The notes beneath the pieces are model-generated. The model saw nothing but the letters and a program-made list of their open reading frames with translations, was not told the DNA's origin and did no database searches. The position numbers were made by a program, and so were the translations under genes. A stretch of 64,000 nucleotides of DNA, taken from Mactra quadrangularis. Lineage: Eukaryota; Mollusca; Bivalvia; Venerida; Mactridae. The stretch lies in assembly GCA_025267735.1 (NCBI GenBank), contig CM046311.1, positions 31,105,399-31,169,398 on the forward strand, read 5' to 3'. Shown here in pieces: positions 46,881-56,993 of this stretch (positions within the stretch are counted from its first letter, which is position 1; the number at the start of each line of letters is the position of its first letter).

Positions 46881-46949
46881 CAGACATGATGATTGGAACT
46901 TGCCCTTTCTGATTACAATGAGCGAGTCTTGTTTCCTAAGTCTGATCTT
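46881..46949 (+). ncRNA. snoRNA family A, copy 14
   Basis: C box 46886-46892, D box 46942-46945. Guide reads GCCCTTTCTGA, one change next to D'. Confidence 0.8.
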
Positions 46950-47018
46950 TGTTTTTTAAATGATTTTTCTGAAAGGTATACTTCTGTTATTTGGTTAATA
47001 TTTTTATTAGATAAGTCA

Positions 47019-47087
47019 CTGACATGATGATTGGAACTTGCCCTCTCTGATTACAATGAGCGAGTCTTGTTTCCCAAGTCTGATCTT
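47019..47087 (+). ncRNA. snoRNA family A, copy 15
   Basis: C box 47024-47030, D box 47080-47083. Confidence 0.83.
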
Positions 47088-47289
47088 TGTTTTTGTTTAT
47101 GTTCTTATTATTCCACCAAAATAATTTTTGAGTATATAGTAGTCAGCTTGTTTAAAAGCTTTTAAAATCAAGAAAACATTTCAGAGAATAATTTTTGATT
47201 ATGGAATTAAAATACATGTATAAGATAAATCAATGATGGAGGAAATGTAGTGTAAATTTACCTTACATGTTAATTCAATTTTAGTAGTA

Positions 47290-48260
47290 CTTAGTCCGAG
47301 GATAAATCAACATTGGAGTCTGGAGATAAATAAACTTTGGAGTCTGAGGATAAATCAACTTTGGTGTCTGGGGATAAATCAACTTTAGAGTCTGAGGATA
47401 AATCAACATTGGAGTCTGAGGATAAATCAACTTTGGAGTCTGAGGATAAATCAACTTTGCAGTCTAATAATAAATTAACTTTGGAGTCTGAGGATAAATC
47501 AACATTGGAGTCTGGAGATAAATAAACTTTGGAGTCTGAGGATAAATCAACTTTGCAGTCTAATAATAAATCAACTTTGGAGTCTGAGGATAAATCAACA
47601 TTGGAGTCTGGAGATAAATAAACTTTGGAGTCGGAGGATAAATCAACTTTGCAGTCTGAGGATAAATCAACTTTGGAGTCCGAGGATAAATCAACATTGG
47701 AGTCTGGAGATAAATAAACTTTGGAGTCGGAGGATAAATCAACTTTGCAGTCTGAGGATAAATCAACTTTGGAGTCCGAGGATAAATGAACTCTGGAGTC
47801 TGATGATAAATCAACTTTGGTGTCTGAGGATCAATCAACTTTGGAGTCCGAGGATAAATCAACTCTGGAGTCTGAGGATAAATCTACTTTGGTGTCTGAG
47901 GATAAATCAATTTTGGTGTCTGAGGATAAATCAACTTTGCAGTCTGAGGATAAATCTACTTTGCAGTCTGAGGATAAATCAACTTTGGTGTCTGAGGATC
48001 AATCAACTTTGGAGTCCGAGGATAAATCAACTCTGGAGTCGGAGGATAAATCTACTTTGGTGTCTGAGGATAAATCAATTTTGGTGTCTGAGGATAAATC
48101 AATTTTGGAGTCTGAGGATAAATCAATTTTGGTGTCTGAGGATAAATCAACTTTGCAGTCTGAGGATAAATCAACTTTGCAGTCTGAGGATAAATCAACT
48201 TTGCAGTCTGAGGATAAATCAACTGTGGAGACGGAGAATAAATCAACTTTAGAGGAGATG
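47290..48260 (+). repeat. 24-bp minisatellite array 2 (largest)
   Basis: About 40 units of GAGGATAAATCAACTTTGG plus a 5-bp variable part (AGTCT, TGTCT, CAGTCT). Higher-order repeats of several units are visible near 47520-47800 and 47810-48060. Confidence 0.92.
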
Positions 48261-48338
48261 GGACAAGTTCAACTTGAAGGGGAGGCTTTTTGTTGTCACA
48301 AAGAAGGTAGAAATGTAGACAGACATTACATGTTTATT

Positions 48339-48383
48339 CTACAATGTTGATCTGTGAATATAAAAACTTGGATCAACTTGTAG
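48339..48383 (+). repeat. Recurrent hairpin segment, copy 5
   Basis: Follows array 2; full stem. Confidence 0.58.
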
Positions 48384-48636
48384 TTGTACATTTAATGATT
48401 TTGTTATTATCATCACATCTTGATTGAATGTGACAATGGCATCATACACAAACTGTCAACTTGGATCATGCATTAAGGCAAGGTTTCAAGCAGTTGGTTA
48501 GTGATGTCAAGAAGATAATATCTGATACTTTGTCAATGCAGCTCTTTTGATTTGGAACTCATGAATATCTATTTCTGATGGTGAAATCAATTTAAATTAA
48601 CCTTTTTTAATATAATTTAAGCTATGTCATCTGCAT

Positions 48637-48722
48637 GTTTACAAAGCTGTAAAAATAAACATAAATGGTTATATCACTAGTTAATTTGGTCCCTCTGGCT
48701 GTGTCTGATATCAATACTTGAT
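48637..48722 (+). pseudogene. snoRNA family D, degenerate copy 5
   Basis: The C box is deleted (TTTACAAAGCTG); the D box region GTGTCTGATATCAAT survives. Confidence 0.55.
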
Positions 48723-48800
48723 TTTCTTATTCTGCTCATATGTTAAGTTTAGACTATAATGTTCTATGTGATGCTTACTCTGCTGAAAGTTTGTAATTTT

Positions 48801-48933
48801 GCATTCTGTGTGTACACTTTGGTCTTTTTTGGACCATTAGTGAAGGAAACGAATGCCAAATAAAATAAGAGGATAATTCTTTCTACATGCTGTGTATTTT
48901 ACATGTCATGTGGTCAGTTAACTTCTTACAATG
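48801..48933 (+). ncRNA. H/ACA snoRNA family F, copy 2
   Basis: The 5' hairpin has a base GCATTC / GAATGC, an internal pocket, and an upper stem CACT..TGGTC / GACCA..AGTG. It is followed by H box AAATAA. The 3' hairpin has a base AAGAGGATAAC / GTTAACTTCTT with 10 of 11 positions paired, followed directly by ACA and three more bases. The 133-nt size is normal for H/ACA snoRNAs, which guide pseudouridylation. Target not identified. Confidence 0.7.
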
Positions 48934-48995
48934 TTAATATCACTAATTTATGTCTCTTGTAATTTAAATTTTCAATTGTATGTGATCCTACATTG

Positions 48996-49078
48996 GTCCT
49001 TTGTGTGATTGGTAGGGCACTGAGATTTTGAATCTAGTTATCTGAAGGGGATAAAGGTTTGAATCCTACCCAAGGATA
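48996..49078 (+). repeat. tRNA-like sequence T1, copy 1
   Basis: GATTGGTAGGGC resembles a D arm / A box, AGATTTTGAATCT an anticodon arm (anticodon TTG), and GGTTTGAATCC a B box. The acceptor ends TCCTTTG / CAAGGA pair imperfectly. Likely tRNA-derived repeat. Confidence 0.5.
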
Positions 49079-49371
49079 TAATACCCTTAAAAGTGAATGC
49101 AACAGGATCTGAGAAACGAAGTTTTTGCCTAACCAACAAATACTAAATAAACATACCAATTTAGGCTTAATTGCTAAGTAAAGAAAACAAAGTAATTATC
49201 TACAAAAATGCAACATGCAAAACAAAATTTAAAAATAACAACATTAATTTTGTTTCATTTCAACCTACATGTAATTTCAAAATGCAAAATTGATAATTAC
49301 CTATATTTAAATTCAACCTTTGTTAGAATACTTATCTATCATCAGTATTTTGATGATTAGTTAAACATTCA

Positions 49372-49468
49372 CAGTGATATAATGATGATAAAACTGGTTA
49401 AAATTGACTGAATGTCTATGAATGAATTCTTTCAGTTCTGTTCCCTTTGGCTGTCTGATGTATCACTG
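49372..49468 (+). ncRNA. Box C/D snoRNA family E, copy 1
   Basis: Eight-bp stem CAGTGATA / TATCACTG, C box ATGATGA, D' CTGA, C'-like ATGAATG, D box CTGA at 49455-49458. The guide CCTTTGGCTGT pairs over 11 bp (one G-U) with the same 28S segment as family D. Its D box sits two bases closer, so the predicted site is a C two bases downstream of the family D site. Confidence 0.78.
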
Positions 49469-49516
49469 TTGGTTAAAGTTATTGTGAGTCAACTGTATTT
49501 ATAATGAAATCCCCCC

Positions 49517-49584
49517 GGGCTAGCCAAGTTGGTAGCATATTAGTGTACTGATTGAGAGGTTTTTTGTTCAATTCCAAGGGCGAC
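49517..49584 (+). repeat. tRNA-like sequence T2, copy 1
   Basis: CTAGCCAAGTTGGTAGC is an excellent A-box match and TGTTCAATTCC a weak B box. About 50 bp after family E. Likely tRNA-derived. Confidence 0.5.
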
Positions 49585-49723
49585 CTTCTTTGTGAAATTG
49601 TTGATTGTGTAGTAGGTTAATAGTACATGCTGTATATTAAATTGTTCAGTAAAGGCCTTCAAAACGATAAAAATACTCTTAATTCTTGCAATATAAGGGT
49701 ATATAGAAAGTATTTAAATGTTT

Positions 49724-49807
49724 GGCTGTGATATAATGATGATAAAGCTGGTTATGTATGTCTATGAGTGAATACTTTCAGTTCTGTTCCCTTTGGCTGA
49801 TACTTAT
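49724..49807 (+). pseudogene. snoRNA family E-like copy E'1
   Basis: C box ATGATGA and the guide-like TTCCCTTTGG are kept. The bases CTGT before box D are deleted and the terminal stem is lost. Confidence 0.55.
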
Positions 49808-49845
49808 GTTTTCTTTGATATTCTAATGTGAAGTTTCAATTAAAA

Positions 49846-49912
49846 GCAGACTTGATGCTGGGAACTTACCCCCTGATAACAATTACCGAGTCTTGTTTCC
49901 TAAGTCTGATAA
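49846..49912 (+). pseudogene. snoRNA family A, copy 16, degenerate
   Basis: C box TTGATGC and guide damaged (GGAACTTACCCCCTGA). D box 49906-49909 kept. Confidence 0.6.
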
Positions 49913-49979
49913 ATTTGTTTTAAATGTTTTTTATGACCGGTATGCTTCTGTTATTTGGTGATTATTTTTATTACATTAG

Positions 49980-50048
49980 CTGACATGATGATTGGAACTT
50001 GCCCTCTCTGATAAAAATGAGCGAGTCTTGTTTCATAAGTCTGATCTG
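49980..50048 (+). ncRNA. snoRNA family A, copy 17
   Basis: C box 49985-49991, D box 50041-50044; C' region AAAATGAG. Confidence 0.82.
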
Positions 50049-50133
50049 AGTTTTGTTAGTTTTTATGTTATTGTTTAATTTGAAAACTTACAATGATGTT
50101 TACTCGTGTTTATTCTTACAACGTGAATAACAG

Positions 50134-50551
50134 ACATAATGATTGGACAGGGCCAAAACACTCTTCTAAGCTGAGGCCGAATACAGGCTGCTTCCCCAAA
50201 CAAAACTGACTCTTTTTTCCCCAGTTTGGTCCTCAAAACTCCCCATGGAATGTTGAACCACAGTTCACATAGAAAGGGAAGCTATTTGAGATACCTACTC
50301 AACAAAGTCTGTTGTTTCCTTAACAAAATGATTTAGTGGATTATTTCATTGATTTTGTAACACTTATCATTGAATAAATATATTTTTTATTCTGGCAACA
50401 AAGTAGGTCATTTTCCCCGAATAAGTGAAAACCACTCTAATTTTCCCCAAGAAAAAGGCTGTGGCCCCTTCCCCAAAAATGGTGTTTTGGCCCTGTTGGA
50501 ACTTGCCCTCTGATAACAATGAGCGAGCCTTGTTTCCCAAAGTCTAGTCTG
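50134..50551 (+). pseudogene. snoRNA family A, copy 18, split by a MITE
   Basis: The C box (ATAATGA) and TTGGA lie left of the insertion; the guide ACTTGCCCTCTGA and the rest lie right. Box D has also decayed (CTAG). Confidence 0.85.
50148..50495. mobile_element. 348-bp MITE inserted in a snoRNA copy
   Basis: Terminal inverted repeats CAGGGCCAAAACAC / GTGTTTTGGCCCTG, flanked by a 5-bp duplication TTGGA (50143-50147 and 50496-50500). The CAGGG end is hAT-like, but hAT duplications are usually 8 bp. Non-coding. Confidence 0.85.
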
Positions 50552-50643
50552 TTTTTGTACATTTTTATAAATTTTAAATTTTTATGTTATTTTTTTTATC
50601 TAACATATCTGTTAACTTGGTTTTATTTTTATTACATAAGTAG

Positions 50644-50712
50644 AAGAAATGATTATTGGAACTTGCCCTCTCTGATAACAATGAGCGAGCCTTGTTTCCT
50701 AATACTGATCTT
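50644..50712 (+). ncRNA. snoRNA family A, copy 19 (C box ATGATTA)
   Basis: C box altered at 50649-50655; guide intact; D box 50705-50708. Confidence 0.68.
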
Positions 50713-50889
50713 TGTTTATGTTGTTATTATTCCATAAAAAATAATTTAGGGTATATAGAAGTCAGCTTGTTTAAATACTTCTTAAATTAAGAAGACATTC
50801 AAGAGAATTAATATTTGATTATGGAATTATGATATATGATTATTTAACCTTGGATGAAATGCAGGATATATTAATCTTATTGATTCAAT

Positions 50890-51100
50890 ATTTTGAGAAG
50901 TCTGAGGATAAATTAAGTTAATCAACTTTGGAATCTGAGGATAAATCAACTTTGGAATTTGAGGATTAATATACTTTGGAGACCGAGGATAAAACAATTT
51001 TGGAGTCTTAGAACCAATTAGTTTTGTAGTCTGAGGATAAATCAACTTTGGAGTCTGAGGATAAATCAACTTTGTAGTCCTAGGATAAATCAACTGTGGA
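50890..51100 (+). repeat. 24-bp minisatellite array 3, short and diverged
   Basis: About nine units, several with substitutions or indels. Confidence 0.75.
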
Positions 51101-51185
51101 GGAGATGGGACAAATTCAACTTGAAGGGGAGGCTTTTTGTTGTCACAAAGAAGGTAGAAATGTAGACAGACATTACATGTTTATT

Positions 51186-51230
51186 CTACAATGTTGATCT
51201 GTGAATATAAAAACTTGGATCAACTTGTAG
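51186..51230 (+). repeat. Recurrent hairpin segment, copy 6
   Basis: Follows array 3; full stem. Confidence 0.58.
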
Positions 51231-51524
51231 TTGTACATTTAATGATTTTGTTATTGTCATCAGTATAACTGGAGTGGTTGTTGTACTCATTATTTTATTC
51301 ATCTTAAAATGGTAATTCTGGATTGATTATGACAATGACATCACACACTTACTGATGACTAGGATCAAGTATTAAGCGACTTAACTAATTAATTAGGCTT
51401 TTAGGGTATATGTCAATGCAGCTCTTGTGATTTGAAAATCAAATAGATATTTATTTCTTATGATGAAATCTATTTTTATAAACCTTGTTAATTTTGAGTA
51501 TAAATTATGCTAAGTCATCTACAT

Positions 51525-51613
51525 ATTGACAATGATGGAGAAAGCTGTAAGAATGAGCTGATCAATGATGATATCACCAGTTTATGTTTCCTTTGGCTGT
51601 GTCTGATGTCAAT
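51525..51613 (+). ncRNA. snoRNA family D, copy 3
   Basis: Stem and boxes intact; D' region reads GAGCTGATC and C' ATGATGA. Guide unchanged. Confidence 0.82.
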
Positions 51614-51662
51614 ACTTAACTTTTTTTCTTTTGATACTCTGATGTGAAGCTTTCATTAAAAG

Positions 51663-51731
51663 CAGAAATGATGATTGGAACTTGCCCTCTCTGATAACAA
51701 TGAGCGAGTCTTGTTTCCTTAGTCTGATCTT
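51663..51731 (+). ncRNA. snoRNA family A, copy 20
   Basis: C box 51668-51674, D box 51724-51727. Confidence 0.83.
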
Positions 51732-51821
51732 TTTTTCTATTTAATAAGTTTTAATTGTAAATATTGATTAGTGTGTAAAGATTGATTCTGTAAAACGATG
51801 ATTATTTTAAGACACTGGCAG

Positions 51822-51894
51822 CTGACATGATGATTGGAACATGCCCTCTCTGATAATAATGAGCGAGTCCTAGCTGTTTCCTTAATCTGATTTT
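51822..51894 (+). ncRNA. snoRNA family A, copy 21 (guide mutated)
   Basis: Boxes intact (C 51827-51833, D 51887-51890). The guide reads ACATGCCCTC, breaking the 18S pairing, and four extra bases lie before box D. Confidence 0.7.
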
Positions 51895-52128
51895 TTTACA
51901 TTTTATGTTTATTCTACAATAATGTGTGAATATAAAAGCTTTGATCATCTTGTAGTTGTACATTTAATGATTATGTTATTGTCATCATTACCACAGAGTG
52001 GTTGCTGTCATTATCATCGTTGCATGTATTCAGACCAGGCTTTAAGGATTTGAATCTCATAAATGATTTGGAATGGTTTTTCAGCATTAAACAAAATTGA
52101 GAACTTTATTTTGTTTGAATAAATTATG

Positions 52129-52208
52129 GTCCTGTACATGATGTATAAAACATAAAAATGGGAATCTCTCTGAAAAAGAATGAAAGATTTTTTATTCTGA
52201 AACAGGAC
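52129..52208 (+). ncRNA. snoRNA family C, copy 3
   Basis: Guide and boxes as in copy 1. The right stem reads AACAGGAC, one base weaker. Confidence 0.8.
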
Positions 52209-52298
52209 TTCACTTTAATTCATAATATTGAATAATACCTAAGTTGACAATCAGGATGTCAATATCCATTACTGGATTTTGATAAATCTGTTCATTAA

Positions 52299-52364
52299 AT
52301 TGTTGGTGAGGATGATCTTACATGTTGTCTGGGCCGATGAGTTTCTATTAAGCCAGGAACTTAG
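52299..52364 (+). pseudogene. snoRNA family H, copy 3, truncated
   Basis: C box GATGA region and CGATGA kept. The sequence is cut after CCAGGAACTT, so box D and the 3' stem are missing. Confidence 0.7.
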
Positions 52365-52423
52365 CTTTATTGTAAAATATTTTATACTAGATCATTTCAC
52401 TCGCATGAACTTTTACAAAATTT

Positions 52424-52492
52424 TAAGAAATGATGAATCTGATACCTGACATTACAGTATGACGATACGTATCAGGGCAGACTCTGATCTGA
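52424..52492 (+). ncRNA. snoRNA family B, copy 5
   Basis: Identical boxes and guides to copy 1; D box 52484-52487. Confidence 0.8.
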
Positions 52493-52550
52493 GAATATTT
52501 GAAGATAAGATTACCTCTCTTGTTAAAGCTATACAAGAGTTATATCACTT

Positions 52551-52618
52551 TAGATATGATGTATCTGATACCTGACATAAAAGTATGACGATATTTATCA
52601 GGGCAGACTCTGATCTAA
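52551..52618 (+). ncRNA. snoRNA family B, copy 6 (C box ATGATGT)
   Basis: C box ends in T; 18S guide and D box 52610-52613 intact. Confidence 0.72.
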
Positions 52619-53026
52619 AACCTAAAACTTGCTTATCTGAAATTAAAAAAACTAGACATTTTTATTATGTGCTGTAAAATTGCTTTCACTAAAATTAGGA
52701 AGACATTATTTCAGAGGATAAATCTTGGATGACAGGATTTTAATGGAGGATAAACCAATTTTTAAGGAGTAAGGATAAGTAACTTAGGGAAAGGATCAAG
52801 AACCTTAGAGATGAGAAAATCAGCGGAGGATAAAGATAAAATGGAACTTGGAAAAAGTATTGGATCAATCAATGGTGGAGATGGAGGACATATTGGCTAT
52901 AAAGGAGTCTGAGGACTAATCAACTTAAGACGAGATGAAGAATATTTTAAAGGACAAAGCCCTCTAGGGGATACAATTTGCTGTCATATAGAAGATAGAA
53001 ATATAGACAAACGTTACATGTTTATT

Positions 53027-53071
53027 CTACAATGTTGATTTGTGAATATAAAAACTTGGATCAACTTGTAG
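53027..53071 (+). repeat. Recurrent hairpin segment, copy 7
   Basis: GTTGATT in place of GTTGATC opens one pair of the upper stem. Confidence 0.52.
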
Positions 53072-53150
53072 TTGTACATTTAATGATTTTGTTATTGTCA
53101 TCATTTTAACAAAAAGAGTACTTGCTGTTAATCATCGTTTTATTATCTTA

Positions 53151-53476
53151 GATTTGTAATTCTAGATTGAATGTTGCTGCCATGACCATACACAAACTGT
53201 AAAATTGATGAATGAAATTCTGTTGATCCAAAAAACTAAGGAGGAATGGGTTATTTTAGTGTGAGATTCTCTCGGGGATTGTGAAAACTTGCCTTGTTCT
53301 TCTGTGAAATTGAGTTCCAAATAATTGTTTTGTTAATTAGTAAGTCTGCATGTTAAAGTTTTGTATGATAGTGCGCCAAAATTACATTATGGATGAATCT
53401 TAGGATAATTGACTTAACAGGTACATGGATGGAATACCCAGCCCCATTAACTCAATTTCTGAGTCAAATCTATTTT
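53151..53476 (+). repeat. Conserved block G, copy 3
   Basis: Keeps both GAAATTGAGTT and AACTCAATTTC. Confidence 0.45.
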
Positions 53477-53484
53477 TATAAGAG

Positions 53485-53553
53485 TTGACATGGTGATTGG
53501 AACTTGCCCTCTCTGATAATAATGAGCGAGTCTTGTTTCCTAAGTCTGATCTT
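53485..53553 (+). ncRNA. snoRNA family A, copy 22 (C box ATGGTGA)
   Basis: C box 53490-53496 altered, rest intact; D box 53546-53549. Confidence 0.7.
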
Positions 53554-53628
53554 TTTAATTTAGATATTTTGTAATGTTTGTTAAGTTATAAATTATGTTA
53601 ACTGATGTTAATTCTATTTAATTTATAG

Positions 53629-53687
53629 CAGATATGATGATTGGAACTTGCCCTCTCTGATAAAAATGAGCGAGTCTTGTTTTCTTA
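53629..53687 (+). ncRNA. snoRNA family A, copy 23
   Basis: C box 53634-53640, D box 53680-53683. Confidence 0.82.
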
Positions 53688-53785
53688 GTCTGATCTAAGT
53701 TTTATTAATAATGTTGACATTATAAATGTTTTATTTGAAAAGTTATAAATCTGTTTACTGGTGTACATAATAAATGCTTTAGTAG

Positions 53786-53854
53786 TGGATATGATGATTG
53801 GAACTTGCCCTCTCTGATAACAATGAGCGAGTCTTGCTTCCTAAGTCTCAGTTT
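53786..53854 (+). pseudogene. snoRNA family A, copy 24, D box CTCA
   Basis: C box 53791-53797, D' and guide intact. D box changed to CTCA at 53847-53850, which should abolish stable snoRNP assembly. Confidence 0.75.
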
Positions 53855-53928
53855 TGTTAGTTTTTATTTTGAATGTGAAATTTAGAAATTCACAATTTTA
53901 CACTTGCTTATTTTTATTACACTAGCAG

Positions 53929-53987
53929 CAGACATGATGATTGGAACTTGCCCTCTCTGATAACAATGAGCGAGTCTTGCTTCCTAA
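53929..53987 (+). ncRNA. snoRNA family A, copy 25
   Basis: C box 53934-53940, D box 53980-53983. The flanks are nearly identical to copy 26 (about 148-bp duplication). Confidence 0.83.
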
Positions 53988-54076
53988 GTCTGATTTAAGT
54001 TTTGTTAGTTTTTATTTTGAATGTGAAATTTAGAAATTCACAATTTTACACTTGCTTATTTTTATTACACTAGCAG

Positions 54077-54145
54077 CAGACATGATGATTGGAACTTGCC
54101 CTCTCTGATAACAATGAGCGAGTCTTGCTTCCTAAGTCTGATCTT
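54077..54145 (+). ncRNA. snoRNA family A, copy 26
   Basis: C box 54082-54088, D box 54138-54141. Confidence 0.83.
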
Positions 54146-54214
54146 TGGTCTTTAAATGATTTTTCTGAAAGGTATACTTCTGTTATTTGGTTAATATTTT
54201 TATTACATAGGTCA

Positions 54215-54283
54215 CTGACATGATGATTGGAACTTGCCCTCTCTAAATACAATGAGCGAGTCTTGTTTCCCAAGTCTGATCGT
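54215..54283 (+). ncRNA. snoRNA family A, copy 27 (D' lost)
   Basis: C box 54220-54226 and D box 54276-54279 intact. D' reads CTAAAT, so the 18S guide is probably not usable. Confidence 0.7.
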
Positions 54284-54488
54284 TGTTTTTGTTTATGTTC
54301 TTATTATTCCACCAAAATAATTTTTGAGTATATAGTAATCAGCTTGTTTAAAAGCTTTTAAAATCAAGAAAACATTTCAGAGAATTAATTTTTGATTATG
54401 GAATTAAAATACATGTATAAGATAAATCAATGATGGAGGAAATGTAGTGTAAATTTACCTTACATGTTAATTCAATTTTAGTAGTACT

Positions 54489-54945
54489 TAGTCTGAGGAT
54501 AAATCAACATTGGAGTCTGGAGATAAATAAACTTTGGAGTCTGAGGATAAATCAACTTTGGTGTCTGGGGATAAATCAACTTTAGAGTCTGAGGATAAAT
54601 CAACATTGGAGTCTGGAGATAAATAAACTTTGGAGTCGGAGGATAAATCAACTTTGGAGTCTGAGGATAAATCAACTTTGGAGTCTGAGGATAAATCAAC
54701 TTTGGAGTCTGAGGATAAATCAACTTTGGAGTCCGAGGATAAATGAACTCTGGAGTCTGATGATAAATCAACTTTGGAGTCTGAGGATAAATCTACTTTG
54801 CAGTCTGAGGATAAATCAACTTTGGTGTCTGAGGATAAATCAACTTTGGTGTCTGAGGATAAATCAACTTTGCAGTCTGAGGATAAATCAACTTTGAAGT
54901 CTGAGGATAAATCAACTTTGGAGTCCGAGCATAAATTAACTGTGG
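54489..54945 (+). repeat. 24-bp minisatellite array 4
   Basis: About 19 units, same consensus as array 2. Confidence 0.9.
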
Positions 54946-55011
54946 ATGAGATGGGGAGTCTTTTTGTTGTCACAAAGAAGGTAGAAATGTAGACAGACAT
55001 TACATGTTTAT

Positions 55012-55056
55012 TTTACAATGTTGATCTGTGAATATAAAAACTTGGATCAACTTGTA
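55012..55056 (+). repeat. Recurrent hairpin segment, copy 8
   Basis: Base reads TTACAA, one pair lost. Follows array 4. Confidence 0.52.
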
Positions 55057-55303
55057 GTTGTACATTTAATGATTTTGTTATTATCACCACATCTTGATTG
55101 AATGTGACAATGGCATCATACACAAACTGTAAACTAGGATCATGCATTAAGGCAAGGTTCCAAGAAGTTGGTAAGTGAATTCAAGAAGATAATGTCTGAT
55201 ACTTTGTCAATGCAGCTCTTTTGATTTGGAACTCATGAATATCTATTTCTGATGGTGAAATCAATTTAAATTAACCTTTTTAAATATAATTTAAGCTATG
55301 TCA

Positions 55304-55393
55304 TCTGCATGTTTAAAAAGCTGTAAGCATAAACATAAATGGTTATATCACCAGTTAATTTAGTCCCTCTGGCTGTGTCTGATATCAATACTT
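55304..55393 (+). pseudogene. snoRNA family D, degenerate copy 6
   Basis: C box absent (TTTAAAAAGCTG); D-box end GTGTCTGATATCAAT kept. Confidence 0.55.
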
Positions 55394-55474
55394 GATTTTC
55401 TTATTCTGCTCATATGTAAAGTTTAGACTATAATGTTCTATGTGATGCTTACTCTGCTGAAAGTTTGTAATTTT

Positions 55475-55607
55475 GCATTCTGTGTGTACACTATGGTCGT
55501 TTTTGGACCATTAGTGAAGGAAACGAATGCCAAATAAAATAAGAGGATAACTCTTTTTACATGCTGTTTATTTCACATGTCATGTGCTCAGTTAACTTCT
55601 TACAATG
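55475..55607 (+). ncRNA. H/ACA snoRNA family F, copy 3
   Basis: Both hairpins, H box AAATAA and 3' ACA at 55602-55604 kept. Upper stem CACTA..TGGTC / GACCA.TAGTG pairs better here than in copy 2. Confidence 0.7.
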
Positions 55608-55669
55608 TTAATATCACTCATTTATGTCTCTTGTAATTTAAATTTTCATTTGTATGTGATCCTACATGG

Positions 55670-55752
55670 GTCCTTTGTGTGATTGGTAGGGCACTGAGAT
55701 TTTGAATCTAATTATCTGAAGGGGGTAAAGGTTTGAATCCTACCCAAGGATA
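55670..55752 (+). repeat. tRNA-like sequence T1, copy 2
   Basis: Same A-box and B-box-like segments as copy 1. Confidence 0.5.
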
Positions 55753-56035
55753 AAATACCCTTAAACGTGAATGCAGCAGGATCTGAGAAACAAGAAGTTT
55801 TTGTCTAACCAACGAATACTAAATAAACGGACAAATTTAGAAGGATTAATTGCTAAGTTAAGAAAAAAAAGTAATTATCTACATAAATTGCAACTTGCAA
55901 AACAAAATTTAAAAATAACATTCATTTTCCTACATTTCAAGCTCAATGCAAAATTGATAATTACCTATATTTAAATTAAACTTTTGATAGAATACTTATC
56001 TATCATCAGTATTTTGATGATTAGTTAAACATTCA

Positions 56036-56131
56036 CAGTGATATAATGATGATAAAACTGGTTTAAGTTGACTGATGTCTATGAATGAATTCTTTCAGTT
56101 CTGTTCCTTTTGGCTGTCTGATGTATCACTG
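56036..56131 (+). ncRNA. snoRNA family E, copy 2
   Basis: Stem CAGTGATA / TATCACTG and boxes intact. Guide reads TCCTTTTGGCTGT, weakening the distal pairing. Confidence 0.76.
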
Positions 56132-56184
56132 TTTGTTAAAATTTTTTGTGAGTCAGCTGTGTTTATAATGAAATCCCCCCCTCT

Positions 56185-56252
56185 GAGCTAGCCAAGTTGG
56201 TAGCACATTAGTGTACTGATTGAGAGGTCTTTTGTTCAATTCCACAGGCGAC
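56185..56252 (+). repeat. tRNA-like sequence T2, copy 2
   Basis: A-box match GCTAGCCAAGTTGG retained. Confidence 0.48.
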
Positions 56253-56352
56253 CTACTTTGTGACGTATATTAAATTGTTCAGTAAAGGTTTTTTAGTGAT
56301 AAAAATACTTAATTCTTGCAATATAAGGGTATATAGAAAGTACTTAAATGTT

Positions 56353-56440
56353 TGGCTGTGATATAATAATAATAAAGCTGGTTATGTATGTCTATGAGTG
56401 AATACTTTCAGTTCTGTTCCCTTTGGCTGATACTTATCTG
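56353..56440 (+). pseudogene. snoRNA family E-like copy E'2
   Basis: C box lost (ATAATAA); guide-like TTCCCTTTGG kept. Confidence 0.5.
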
Positions 56441-56478
56441 TTTTCTTTAATATTATAATGTGAAGTTTCAATTAAAAG

Positions 56479-56546
56479 CATACATGATGCTCGGAACTTG
56501 CCCTCTCTAATAACAATAGCAAGTCTTGCTTCCTAAAACTGATATT
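56479..56546 (+). pseudogene. snoRNA family A, copy 28, degenerate
   Basis: C box ATGATGC, D' CTAA, C' AATAGC. TE2 copy d begins just after its D box. Confidence 0.62.
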
Positions 56547-56786
56547 ATACCCCCGCTTCGAAGAAGAGGGGGTATACTGTTTTACCCTTGTCCGTGCGTG
56601 CGTGCGTCCATCCGTTACAAAATTTCCGTCGCAGTTTTCTCAGCAACTATAACATGTAGCAGCCTAATACTTTGCATATTGCTTTATCTCATAGTCCCAT
56701 GTGGTGTAAAGCGATTTCATGCTCCTTGCTCATCTACTTCCTGTTTGTCGCATATTTTTATATTTTTGCGGGGGTATCACTAGTTT
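56546..56786 (+). mobile_element. TE2, copy d
   Basis: TTATACCCCCGC start, GTGCGT repeats, and GCGGGGGTATCACTAG near the right end. The terminal hairpin segment is absent. Confidence 0.6.
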
Positions 56787-56853
56787 TTTCTGTTTTAAAT
56801 GTTTTTATGACCGTTATGCTTCTTTTATTTGGTGATAATTTTTATTACATAAG

Positions 56854-56922
56854 CTGATATGATGATTGGAACTTGCCCTCTCTGATAAAAATGAGCGAGT
56901 CTTGTTTCCTAAATCTGATCTT
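56854..56922 (+). ncRNA. snoRNA family A, copy 29
   Basis: C box 56859-56865, D box 56915-56918. Confidence 0.82.
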
Positions 56923-56993
56923 TTTTTATTTTCTGAATTTTAACATTGATTATTGCTCACGGGATACATGGATGAGAAGGAATTTTATGTAGT

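Noticed and set aside
39541..53476. Block G as another snoRNA family
   Set aside because: No C/D pair with a terminal stem and no H/ACA layout; only a long-range complementarity that is weakened in one copy.
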